Origin: Isoetes taiwanensis
Taxonomy: Eukaryota; Streptophyta; Lycopodiopsida; Isoetales; Isoetaceae
Assembly: GCA_021234155.1 (NCBI GenBank)
Contig: JAJEKV010000013.1
Coordinates: 4,150,028-4,214,027 of the forward strand
DNA: 64,000 nt
Direction: 5' to 3'
Every line of letters starts with the position of its first letter. The stretch's first letter is position 1. Under the pieces are notes generated by a model that made no database searches, had not been told where the DNA came from, and saw only the letters and a list, made by a program, of their open reading frames with translations. This document shows, in pieces, positions 34,565 through 44,598 of this stretch. The translations under genes were made by a program, and so were the position numbers.

Positions 34565-36050
34565 TATAGAATTTATCAGAAAGGGCATTTTGAGAAATAC
34601 GATAATATAATTTTTGTGTGGCTCGTTGAACCCAAAAGTTGTCGCGCGATGTACATTAGGATAAAATCTTTCCAAGAAGATTGGATAGAAAACTGAGTTG
34701 AAATTCATAAGTTATGCTCTTATGAATCATTTTTTAAAGCACTTAAAACACCATAATTTGAAGATCCCAACTCCATTTCAGATGATTTTATTGTCATTGG
34801 AAAGATCTCACTCTCATCTATGAAGATTCTAGCACCAAGGCACTACTGATTGCACCAAAGTCATGTTTGATTTTTGTCCCCCAGTTGGTCCATGAAGATC
34901 AAAGGTGGACTTGACTTGGGAGCCGAAGTAGGTTCGAGGCCTCTAGAACGAGGAGCATACTAACAAATGTATACTATTGTTATAGGTCAAAGCAAAATTA
35001 CAAGCGAGAGTTCCTTGATATATAATGTGTGCAAGCTTAAGAGCTAGTCATACGTCAAGATCATCCATACAACGAGAATATACTAAAGCTCATGTGTGGC
35101 ATCCATAGCTAGGCGCTTGGAGGTCGGGAGGGTAGCCGAAGCTTCAAGACGAAGGCGTTAGAGATGAGGCGTTGGATCCAAGGTAAAAGGACCAAAAAGG
35201 TCAAACAACAATGACGAGTTATATAGAAGGTCATGAAGATGGCTTTAATGGTCTAAGGGGGTTACGACTGTTCAACATTGTGGTGACTTTAATGGCAAGT
35301 CACTTAAACAGGTATATAATGCCCCAGTATCCCCCTCTTCCCAAACGCAGAACATGGGTGATACAGAATGTTTGGATACGTGAAGGGTGTGCACATGGAC
35401 ACGCGACATGGGCAAGGTATGTACAACACGGGAGTGTTGATTCACATGGTGCGTGCGGGGCTTTATGCGTGAGTTTACAAATTCTCCATATTCTGTCACT
35501 GCTTCTTTCAAATGTGATAGTTCAGAGACATGCATTTGAAATAAGCACTAGGTATCCAATACTTGTACTTAGAGGCTTTATAATTAGACTTTAATTGATC
35601 CCCGGGTGAATTTTCACATTTAATGTACATTTCAACATTTTGATCTGATGCATATTGAAAAAGTGGCTAGGATTTAATGTTAGTTTCCCAGTCGCAGCCC
35701 TTCAAAACGCACCAAAGGTGACCCACACATGTCACAATAGAATGCTGCTAAGGATTGATGGTTTCTCCATGGATGGGTGTCTTGGATGCTCATAGGCTGA
35801 CCCCTGAAGGTTCAACTATAGCTAGTAATATTACCCATGGATCAGCTCTGACGAAAAACTGCATATGTGCACCTTAATCCCTTTAGCAACATTACAAAAG
35901 ATGTTACGTCCTCTTTCTTTGGCATGTCTATAAATCTTTGGATCTTTAGGTGTTTCTTCTTCTTAGCTTCTTGTTTCATTCCCCTCTTCCTCTCATTTGT
36001 AGCCGACTCGATTTCCTTTGCATGCCACTATGGCCACGCCTTCTTATGTT
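34565..36050. other. Interval without recognised gene
   Basis: No protein family, LTR or LINE motif was recognised on either strand, including a search by eye for the missing phosphotransferase exons. The open frame at 35211-35594 has no recognisable features. Confidence 0.4.
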
Positions 36051-36055
36051 GGTGA

Positions 36056-36679
36056 TTGGTGGAGGTTCAATTGCATAAGGAGCAATGCTTTCCACACATG
36101 TTGGAGCTTTTCTTAGAGGTGGAGTTAAGGACTCGACACTGTCAACAAATGTTGGAGGTTCTGTGGGAGGTGGAGTTGGGGACTCGGCACTTCCAACACA
36201 TGTTGGAGGCCTTTCAAAACAAGCAATATCTTTGGATCCTCAACACCTCCAATGCAATTGGAGATCATGTAGATAAAGTCTTGCACAAGGTGCGCCTCCA
36301 ATGCATGTTGGAAGTACTTACGGATACCTTATTCATCCCGCACATGTTGGGAGCCGCTCGGACAAATGCAACCTCCAATGCATGTTGGAGGTACTTCAAG
36401 GCAAGAATGCTATTGCCATCAAGAGGGGTAAAAAAAACTACAATGTCAAATTATGCTTCCATGCCTGCATCTTCTATTGATGCACCCCCATCTACAATGG
36501 CTTCTACCCCTTGGAGGTCATCTGACAACGTTGCCCGAGTTATAGGTGTCCATTTCTTTGAGTGGTTATGTAAAGGATTGTCACCTCTTGCCACATCCTC
36601 TTGCATATCGAGACTATATCAACCATGGTGGATAATAACCGAGGAAGGAGGTGGCGCCCTATCTTCACTAACTACATGA
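36056..36679 (+). other. Open frame of 207 codons over an internal repeat, doubtful gene
   Basis: The DNA contains repeats of a phrase close to ACATGTTGGAGG (near 36096, 36148, 36199, 36302, 36345 and 36378) and a tandem unit of about 52 bp with GAGGTGGAGTTAAGGACTCG/GAGGTGGAGTTGGGGACTCG. The translation shows CMLEV/HMLE repeats with no domain I recognise. The frame is probably a by-product of the repeat. Confidence 0.3.
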
Positions 36680-37915
36680 TAAACAAACCTCCATAGATGT
36701 CCAACTCCCTCCGAAAAGAATCTTATATGAATTGCGAAGTCTCGAGTGGCCTTTGAGCTTTGGATCACCGGTCATGCAGATTAGTGACGAGGTCCATTCG
36801 CGCCATGTGGAATGACTTGTTGCATGCTTGGTGGTGTGCCACTTCACGAGCCCCTTTTAGGCGAAGTGTATGGGGTCGTGGGTTGTCCGGGCACCTTCAT
36901 AAATTGGGTCTTCCGGCTTATCATCCATCAAGGTTATATCAAAGATGTTTTCTTCTCATGTTCGATCCGCCGAGAGCGATCCACGAACTCATTGAACATG
37001 GTGTTGACCCTCTGTGGAGGCATTTTCTTTCATAGTAGCAATATGTTCCTGGTTCTTTTCCAGACAAACCAAATACTCTGCGTGCTCCATTTTAGATTGC
37101 CATTGAAGACTTTTCTCCATTTCAGAAATTGCAAATGAGATAGGGTTGCATCTTCAGAACTCTATCACGAATGGCCTAACCAAGGTTTGTGTTTCGCTTT
37201 TACAAAAAATCCAATCTTTAGTTGTTTTTATTATCTTACTTTGGAGCCTTTGATGTCAACAATATTATTCAATGCCTTAGCTATATTATTATATATCGTA
37301 GTCTATATATACCCAAAGAAATCCCAATAATTTCTTGCATATTTGTCATATAAATGCTAACATAAATTAACAAAATGGAATAGAACTGATGCCAGTAAAC
37401 ATTTTTGAGCTATTAGATCGTACTACATTTACTCGAATGACGTCCTCGCTCAACCTTTGTATTAATAATGTGATATCTTACCTTTAACTTATTTTTTGGA
37501 GGGGATGGCAATTCGTCTGAACAGTAAAGAAGACAGATTCATCATCTTTGATAATAACTTCTCCACTTTCCTAGACATCCGTACTAACTTTTTGCTCTAG
37601 CAAAGGGCGTGGCGAAGGTACTTGTTGGACACTAAAATAAGACGAGGTGGAATGATCTTTATAGATACAAGAAGCTTATCGCGGCCTTGGCGGCTGCGAA
37701 CGTTTCTCTTTCCCAGCCTTTTGTATACAACGAGAGATTTTACTTGTATCATATCATATCATATATAATTCAAGAACATGTGGGAATTGGACCCACACTG
37801 GTGCCATATGATCTCGTGCCCGTACGATAGATGGGTGTTATTTCAAGTACCATGAGACTATCACTTCGCCAACTTCATTATGTTCTATATTCTTTTAACT
37901 CTTTTTTTTTCCATG
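36680..37915. other. Interval without recognised gene
   Basis: No supported gene. TTATCGCGGCCTTGGCGGCTGCGAACGTTTCTCTT near 37677 resembles TTATCGCGGCGGCCTTGGCCGCCGCGAACATTTCTCTT near 55299, a short dispersed repeat. Confidence 0.35.
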
Positions 37916-37924
37916 TCTTTCCGG

Positions 37925-38285
37925 GAGTCAGTGGGTTTTGAGCCTGAGTGGGGGTCGCCCGTTACCAATGGCCTGACCACTAGACAACAACCGCAGTGGG
38001 ATTTCTTATCCATTCTTTATTCACCACCACCCGATGTGTGTCAGTGGGTTTTGAGTTCGGGTGGGGTCTTTTTTGTCCACTCTGTCTTGCCCATGACCAA
38101 TGGCGACCACTAGACCATCTTAACCGCGATGGCCTTTTTTTTTTTTGTCCACTCTCACGGTCTTGCATCATCCAATGATAGTTAATAACATGTCAATCTA
38201 TAGTAGTGGGTTTTGAGCCTGGACGGGGGTTGCCCATAACCAATGACCTGACCACTAGACGAACACTGCGATGGATGCCATTTAC
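37925..38285. repeat. Three diverged tandem units of ~100-150 bp
   Basis: Each unit begins GTGGGTTTTGAG (near 37932, 38043 and 38206). It continues through a G-rich stretch, a phrase close to CCCATAACCAATGACCTGAC and CACTAGAC, and ends with CGCAGTGG or CGCGATGG. Origin unknown. Confidence 0.6.
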
Positions 38286-38630
38286 AACCCCTCCCTCTAT
38301 CCATTCTATCCATTTTTTATTGTCTTTAAATTAAAAAAAAGTGGGTCAATGACATCTCATGGTAATGAAACAATAGGCCATCTATCATCCGGGCTTGAAA
38401 GTTGGTATACGTGACAGGTTAGGGTGTACCTTGGCCGAAGTCTAGTTCGGTGCATGGTATTCGTTACGTCTACTAATTCACCTGCACAAAGGAAGACGAT
38501 ATTCTTAATACAATTAATGGTACGTAGAAGGTTAAGACGTACCTTAATGCAAATCCAAATCGGTATGCACATTTTTCTTTAAAGTTACTGGCTTGGGCGA
38601 TCAAAGGACGGATTAAGAAATAGTACCTCA

Positions 38631-39316
38631 TCATAAGAGTAGCTCCCTGTAGACGATATTCTTGGTGCACCTCGCCGTGTTCTCTGGCAAAAGGAGGATG
38701 ATCATGTCATGCCTATTCCGCATGCGAGTAAGCACCGTGTATAGCTGGCCATGTGCAAACACCTCGGTACGGAGGTCGATGATGACACGATCTAACGTCA
38801 GCCCCTGACAACTATTGAAAATGGTCGAGTAAGAAAATCGAAGGGGCAATTGCCTTCTATGTATGGTCCAAGGGCGATTATAAATTTGGTAGAAGAAATC
38901 AGCTCTAGAGATTGGGTATGTGCATGAGTCATCGTCTGATGCTTCGCCTAGTACCTTCACCATAACAAACTTTGTGTGCATCGATACAATCATAACCCTC
39001 GCATTCTTCACAAGACCCTTTTCCATGTCCAGTCGTTTCATAATATGACATATATAGCACCCACCTTAAGCCTGAGCTCGTGTTTGGGTATTCCAGAATG
39101 TGTAAAATTATTAAGGAAATCGGATGTTGCATACGCATGATCGTGCATGATTTCATCTTGTTCGGATACATGATCATGGCTATAATATGACTTTTCATAA
39201 CCAGGAACTCTACCTAGGATACGATAGTTGAAGTTATCAACGCTCTTGTTGATCGGCGAGAGGAAGTTGCATTTCTTGCACGTCGTTGGATCCCGAAGGA
39301 CGTTAGAGGAATACAT
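38631..39316 (-). pseudogene. Helitron-type PIF1 helicase fragment
   Basis: Two overlapping minus-strand frames (39038-39316 and 38631-39041) read NFLSPINKSVDNFNYRILGR, HSGIPKHELRLKVGA, MEKGLVKNARVMIV, FNSCQGLTLDRVIIDL and EVFAHGQLYTVLTRMR. These are the last helicase blocks of Helitron Rep-helicase proteins: the LSP.N...N block, the GLPPH.L.LK block, and the QGLTL...FAHGQLYVALSR block. A frameshift near 39040 splits it and the rest of the protein is missing. Usual SKS/HKSQG is FNSCQG here. Helitron ends were not identified. Confidence 0.8.
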
Positions 39317-40490
39317 GAATTCAGATCAAAGCGGATCCGAGAAGCAAATTGGAGGGAAGTTTTGATTCGAATCTAATTCAACATAGCATTCTTCTTCTTC
39401 TGCAGGGTGTTTCAAAGAAATGATATAAATAAAGAACAGAATTTTTTCTAGTTAACTAAAAATCTAGATTAAATTTTGTTTCGTGCTTGTTTGCCAAGGC
39501 AAAGCCATGCCCACCAAGATAAGACCATGTTCCCTGCAGTTCTGTAGCTGTTTCTCTGAAAAAATTCATGTGGAAAAATGCAGATTATCTGAAAGGATCG
39601 TGGCCAGGTTCTTTCATTACTTCCCTGAGCCTGTGAAGACCCAAAGGGCGCAGGTGTTACAAAGCCCTTGGCAGCCTGAATTTACAACCCAAAACATGAT
39701 TCTTTCTGCCAGAAATGGGTTTTTTTGCATGAAACACATTCTTTAGAAGGAATTTGAAAGAATTGAAGGGTATGAAGAAATCCAGTACCTGCTGTAAAAC
39801 CCTCTGGCTGTTGCAAAAGGGGCTGCCGTTTCTAACCCTTATGCTAAAGCAGAAATCTAAAAAAAGAAGAAAAAATCCGACATAGTGATCTAAACTAGAA
39901 ATCAGAAAAAAGAAGGATATGTAGAAAATAATAGCATCGGAATCGCAGCAATGGTCTTTGACATGAGATTTTCAAGAACAAAAGAAGCATTACGCCATAG
40001 AACCACGGAAACCCCTTAAGCCATAGCCATAAAACAACAGAAAAAAACCTTAAACCCATAGCCATAGCTATGGGTAGTGCGCCATAGCCGGCCATAGCAT
40101 AGAAGGCAAAAGCTGCCCGCACCTGCCCGCCTACGTCCATAAAAAAAAATTTCTAACTAAGAGGGTTAAGGCACGAGAGAAAATAATCTCTCCTGTAGCT
40201 CTCATAAAATACGTATATTTTTTTATCTCTCACCGTATAGCACGAGAGAGGCAAATTTTGCGTGCATGTGGAAAACCAGAGGGAGGGAGGGAGAGCACCT
40301 TTGTGTTCTTAAGGGCGCTTCCTGAAAGCCGAGATTCTGCAATGAATATGAATGTGTAGAGACCGAAGGTCTTCTATATATAACATCTTTGGCCTTGCCC
40401 TCCTTGTAGAAGGGTTCGCTTAAACAAATCGTTCTACTATTGCCAGTGACAGAGACTCAAGGAAGGGGAAGAAGATGCGTCCTGATGAGC
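39317..40490. other. Interval without recognised gene
   Basis: No supported gene. CCATAGCCATAG-type repeats lie at 40005-40105, and GCACGAGAGA occurs at 40170 and 40239. Confidence 0.4.
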
Positions 40491-40493
40491 GAG

Positions 40494-40947
40494 GGATTCA
40501 CTTGAGTGAATCCGCCGCTGGAGTGGCCTTCAAATGCGTCTTTATGGGGGGGGGATTAACCCCCCTCAAGCAAACGAATACGTCAATCTTCAATAATTAA
40601 TAAAGGTGGTTTTTTTCAGGCATGTGAGCATTTTGAATTTACTTGGGAGGATTCGCTTCAGTGAATCCTCCCAATAATTAATAAAGGGGATTTTTTTATG
40701 CACATGTGAACATTTTGAATTTAGGATGGAGGATTCCCTCAAGCGAATCCTCATAGGAGAATTCACTCAAGTGAATCCTCCCAAGCATGCGAAATCAATG
40801 CATTAAATGTTGGAGATTTTTTGAACGATTTTTGGTTAATCAGGGCCGAGGATTCGCTTAGAGCAGACGTGGATTCCGTGTCATCAGGAGGATAGTGAAT
40901 CCTCCTGATTCACTTAAGCGAATCCAGACGATTCATTCAAGCGAATC
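40494..40947. repeat. Cluster of six palindromic GATTCRCTYAAGYGAATC units
   Basis: The palindromes are at 40494-40513 (GGATTCACT-TG-AGTGAATCC), 40645-40672, 40729-40752, 40756-40781, 40907-40924 and 40930-40947. Arms are 9-13 bases with few or no mismatches, and the flanks add GGGAGG/CCTCCC in some. Between units are AT-rich stretches with TTTTGAATTTA and CAATAATTAATAAAG repeated. Single-strand DNA or RNA from here would form a chain of hairpins. I know no named family with this layout. Confidence 0.85.
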
Positions 40948-41970
40948 TTCTTGGAACCTTTAGTCAATTTAGGGAGCCAATAAAGTGGGCGGTTGAATTT
41001 GGGTTTGACTCTCAGGTGCATGTGACGCTGGCTCCCCCAGTGCCAAATTCTTGTATAGTAAATTATTATGGCGAATTAGTTTTAATGTGATATTTTGGGT
41101 GGCTATTTAGAGTCTCTAGCTGCTTGGTTTGGTCCGCCACAAGAAATGGGGATTTCCAGTTCATTTGCTAAAGTGCAGCTCCCGGCCTTGGTCGCATCGG
41201 AGTTCATGCTTCCACAGCATGCTTTACGCGTCTTATATTCTTAGATAGCAAATGCATATTTAAACATGATTACAACTCATGTTAAAGTGTTTTCATCCTG
41301 TATGTTGGCATGACAACAGTAGCTACATGGTTAATTTGCATGTGAACTTAGGGTTTTTGGGTTGCCCCTAGAGGACAAACCCTCTTTTATGTGGGTTTGT
41401 GGCATATCCAAGTATATGCTAGCATATGCCTAAGATATGCTGGTGACTGCTCCAAAATAGCTGTAACTGGCAGTCAGCCCCCTGTTTAACATCGTATCCA
41501 TGGCGATCTCTTCCTCACAGAGCATTTTCATTTAGCAATCTTGTCTGTCTAAGGCCTTTGCGAATAAAGTTGTAGATCTCCTCGCAAGACTCTGAACTGC
41601 ATGCTGCAGCTGGCCGTCTCAGAAGAATATGCTCGGCCAAGAACTCGAGATTGCATGCCGGACCACGAAGCTGAAGAGCAACTTGTCCTTCTCTGATTCC
41701 TGGCTAGTAGACCCATGATGTTCATCATCAGCACGATCAATTTTGTTTTCTTTGTATTTTATGAGGCAGCCCGTTGGTGGCTTTCCACTTTTTGACATGC
41801 CCTTTTGGTGGCTTTGCCCATTTCGGTTGAGGAACGTGTCTTTGCCATTAAAAACCTCCGAGCTGTTTTGGTCTTCACTAGAGAATAAACTCTTCATGTT
41901 CTGCATTTTGTGGAAATAAAGAATAAAGAATAAACTCTTCATGTTCTGCATTCATATTCATGTTTTGGTT
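40948..41970. other. Interval without recognised gene
   Basis: No supported gene. A 25-base phrase containing CTCTTCATGTTCTGCATT is repeated in tandem at about 41889 and 41935. The next feature starts just after. Confidence 0.4.
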
Positions 41971-41976
41971 CATCAG

Positions 41977-42294
41977 GTCGAAGTGGAAGCAGACATGGTA
42001 ATACTTGCTGCTTTAAGTGGTCAAATGGGAATTTTACCTGGATATCCCTCCACCATAGCAGAACTTAAGCCAGGATCCTGTCAATATATGATGGAGAAGC
42101 AGTAAGATGCAGTATTTTATGAGTGAAGGATTTGCTTTAATCTGTGCCAATTTTGTGACTTTTATCCTGGCTTTAGAGGCTGCTCCACTAGATAGATTTG
42201 ATCCTGAGGAAGTTAAGCCAAGATTGACAAAGTTTACCCAAAAACTAAATACAGCTATTACACACCTTGATTAAGCTCAAATTGGAGTTGAGGT
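41977..42294 (+). pseudogene. Mitochondrial ATP synthase delta-prime subunit (bacterial epsilon homologue), broken copy
   Basis: The plus strand reads [20 protein letters not shown], then [10 protein letters not shown]. After a frameshift and a TAA near 42105 it reads FMSEGFALICANFV, then EAAPLDRFDPEEVKPRL and, past a further TAA, AQIGVEV. This follows the plant nuclear-encoded delta-prime subunit closely ([34 protein letters not shown]). That subunit sits in the central stalk of mitochondrial F1. The stretch is colinear with no intron visible inside it and lacks the N-terminal half. It could be a fragment of a retrocopy or an abandoned gene; one frameshift and at least two stops argue against function. 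Confidence 0.8.
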
Positions 42295-42640
42295 TTGCTT
42301 CCACTGCCTACCGGCTTCTCTGTTTCAGACTGTGCATAGCTTCAGTTCAAAGAATCGATTGCCTTTTATCCACTGGGACATCTCTGTGAAAGTTTTGCCT
42401 TTTTGCTTTTGAAACGACGAATGTAATGTGAATGTCTTGCTTTCTTCTTCCATGCTATAATGTTCTTACTTCGCTGTCTTTACAGGAATTTATGAACATG
42501 AAACGTTTGGCTATTGTCTCTATTATTATCATGTCATAGTAGCAGGTTCGATGCAAACATCATTGGGCCTTTGATTACATTTACAGGTCAATTAACTATA
42601 AGCTTATCCATGAGCAGAAAGCTCTGGCACTGATTATAGC

Positions 42641-42659
42641 AGGAATTATGTTGAATGAT
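42641..42659. repeat. Target-site duplication of the L1-type insertion, left copy
   Basis: AGGAATTATGTTGAATGAT is repeated exactly at 43644-43662. Long duplications of 10-20 bases are typical of L1 target-primed insertions. Confidence 0.92.
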
Positions 42660-43643
42660 TTTTTTTTTAAGGACTTGAGCCTTTATTATCCAGAGAAAGT
42701 TACAGAGTACAATGGGGACTAATAACTCAGTGGAGAGAATGTCCACCAGAGCAAAACCACCCCACTCAAATACACCATCTAAACAATATGAAGAGCAAGC
42801 AAAAACTCATAAGTAAGTATGAATCTGAAGATAGTGCTCCCAAATACGGCTCTTCACCTCATTAGCAATTGATGAGCACCTAAACGCTTTGACAATTCGT
42901 TGTTGGGCATCAAGAAGGATCTGTGCATCTGAACAAGCAAGACCTTTGAATATGAGAAGATTCCTTCTTTTCCAAATGGACCAGATGATCCAAACAGAAG
43001 CTAAATGAAACGCCCTTTTTGCCAAATTATCCCAACTACTTGGATAGACTGCTAGTAACAGCTGCTGGCTATTCAAATTGCAATGAAAGAGGCCTTGAAG
43101 CCACAATCAAGCATGTCTGACATGTCTACATAGGAAGAAGCAATGCTCAATTGTCTCGTCCCTCTGTGCACATAAGGGACAAAGTGCAGATACCTCTGGA
43201 CGAAATCTGTGCACCAGAATATTAACGCGTAGGCAACGATGAGTGACTTGCCACCATAAAACAAATACTTTGGGATGGAGTAGTTTATCCCATACCCATT
43301 TCCATACTGCTTTCTGCCAATCCCTGGGAATGACCAAAGGCCACTTGGACGAAGGAGGCAAGACGTCAGCATCAAGCAAGACCTTGTACATGGAATTCAC
43401 CAACTTATCTGCTTTGACATGCTCATGAACCACCCAAGACTGGGGGTCATCCACTTGTGCTACTGGAGGAAGAATTGAGGACACCTTCTGCCAAATAGCT
43501 CGATCCCACCTTAAAAGGAGGAACTTAGCTCTAAACTCCTCCCATGTCAGCAACTGCCTTTGATTATTATACCAATCAGATATCATATGCACACCTGCTG
43601 CTCTCCATCGACGCTGCGTCAATGGGTGGACTGAAGCAACCAG
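42660..43643 (-). mobile_element. 5-prime-truncated L1-type LINE insertion with poly(A)
   Basis: The insertion is 984 bp, bounded exactly by the 19-base duplication, with a poly(A) tail seen as a T run at 42660-42669 on the plus strand. Its minus strand encodes the C-terminal zf-RVT region of plant L1 elements: WVWDKLLHPKVFVLWWQ, then HRFRPEVSALCPLCAQRDET followed by EHCFFLC, and ASVWIIWSIWKRRNLLIFKG near the end. Frames 43107-43643 and 42807-43106 are joined through a shift near 43107. It differs in family from LINE-A, B and C: polyadenylated and without a 3-prime stem-loop. Confidence 0.92.
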
Positions 43644-43662
43644 AGGAATTATGTTGAATGAT

Positions 43663-44598
43663 GATTTGCCAAAAGGTTTGTATCTTTTAGATATCATCTT
43701 ATTCCCTGTTATGCATGCAAACATAGGACAAGGATGCTCAGCAGCTCTTTTTAGAAATGGCTTAGAAGAATATAGTCTTTTAGAAGATGCCGATTGTACT
43801 TGACTTCATGTTCTACATGACTGGCATAAGGTCATGGTGGCCTTTGTGAGTGCATGCAGATGACTATCAACATTAGAAAAGTTCAAATTCTGTGCAAACT
43901 TGCTACAGATCCAAAGATTTTCTTAGCATGATGTAATGTGTGATTTCGAGATACAAAAGATGTTGGATATCTCTTCTTTTATGCACATGTATTTCATAGT
44001 ACAAAGATATTGCTTCTGTGAAACGATGAATTTTGTTAAGAGTCCTTAGTGAAACCATGATGTCTTTTTGTAGAAATACTTAACTAATTTTCTATTATCG
44101 CAGAAAGAGTTTCCCAATGATGAATGCAATAGAGAAAATAGCGAAATGTCAGTGTTCTGCATCATAACCATAAGCCTTCATTTGGTCCATCACAGCAACC
44201 TACTTTTGCTTTTTGATATTTTGCACATGCTTCAAAGTTCAGAGGGCAGCAAATTGTGTAGCACACATCTCCACCTTCCACCCAGGCTCCATTAAATCCA
44301 CACCGTTTACCTGTCCTCAGATGTCCCTCAAATCTCAAAAGTCTGCAGCCATAGACAAAGAATATGCTACAATATTTTTAAATCGTGGCCCTCTATCGAT
44401 CACTCCCCACACTCCCCAAGGATTGCGCCTTAAAAAGGGTTAGAAACATTCTGTGAGTAATAAATACGAAGTGTAAAAAATGGCTGGTACAAATGGATAA
44501 CCCTAAAATGCTACGTGTCCACAAAACAAAGAAGAACCGTTAGTGAATATTTTAGAGGAATCTTTTCTATAGCAATTATCACTAATATATTTATAGGT
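43663..44598. other. Interval without recognised gene
   Basis: Ignoring the L1 insertion, a plus-strand stretch (about 42587-42659 continuing 43663-43800) is open and reads LIHEQKALALIIAGIM, then LPKGLYLLDIILF. It is preceded by TTTACAG, so it may be an exon relic, but I recognise no family. Nothing else is supported. Confidence 0.35.

Noticed and set aside
40005..40140. CCATAG-rich stretch considered as a CRISPR-like or satellite array
   Set aside because: Repeats are short, irregular and not separated by unique spacers; no CRISPR array is expected or seen in this eukaryotic DNA.
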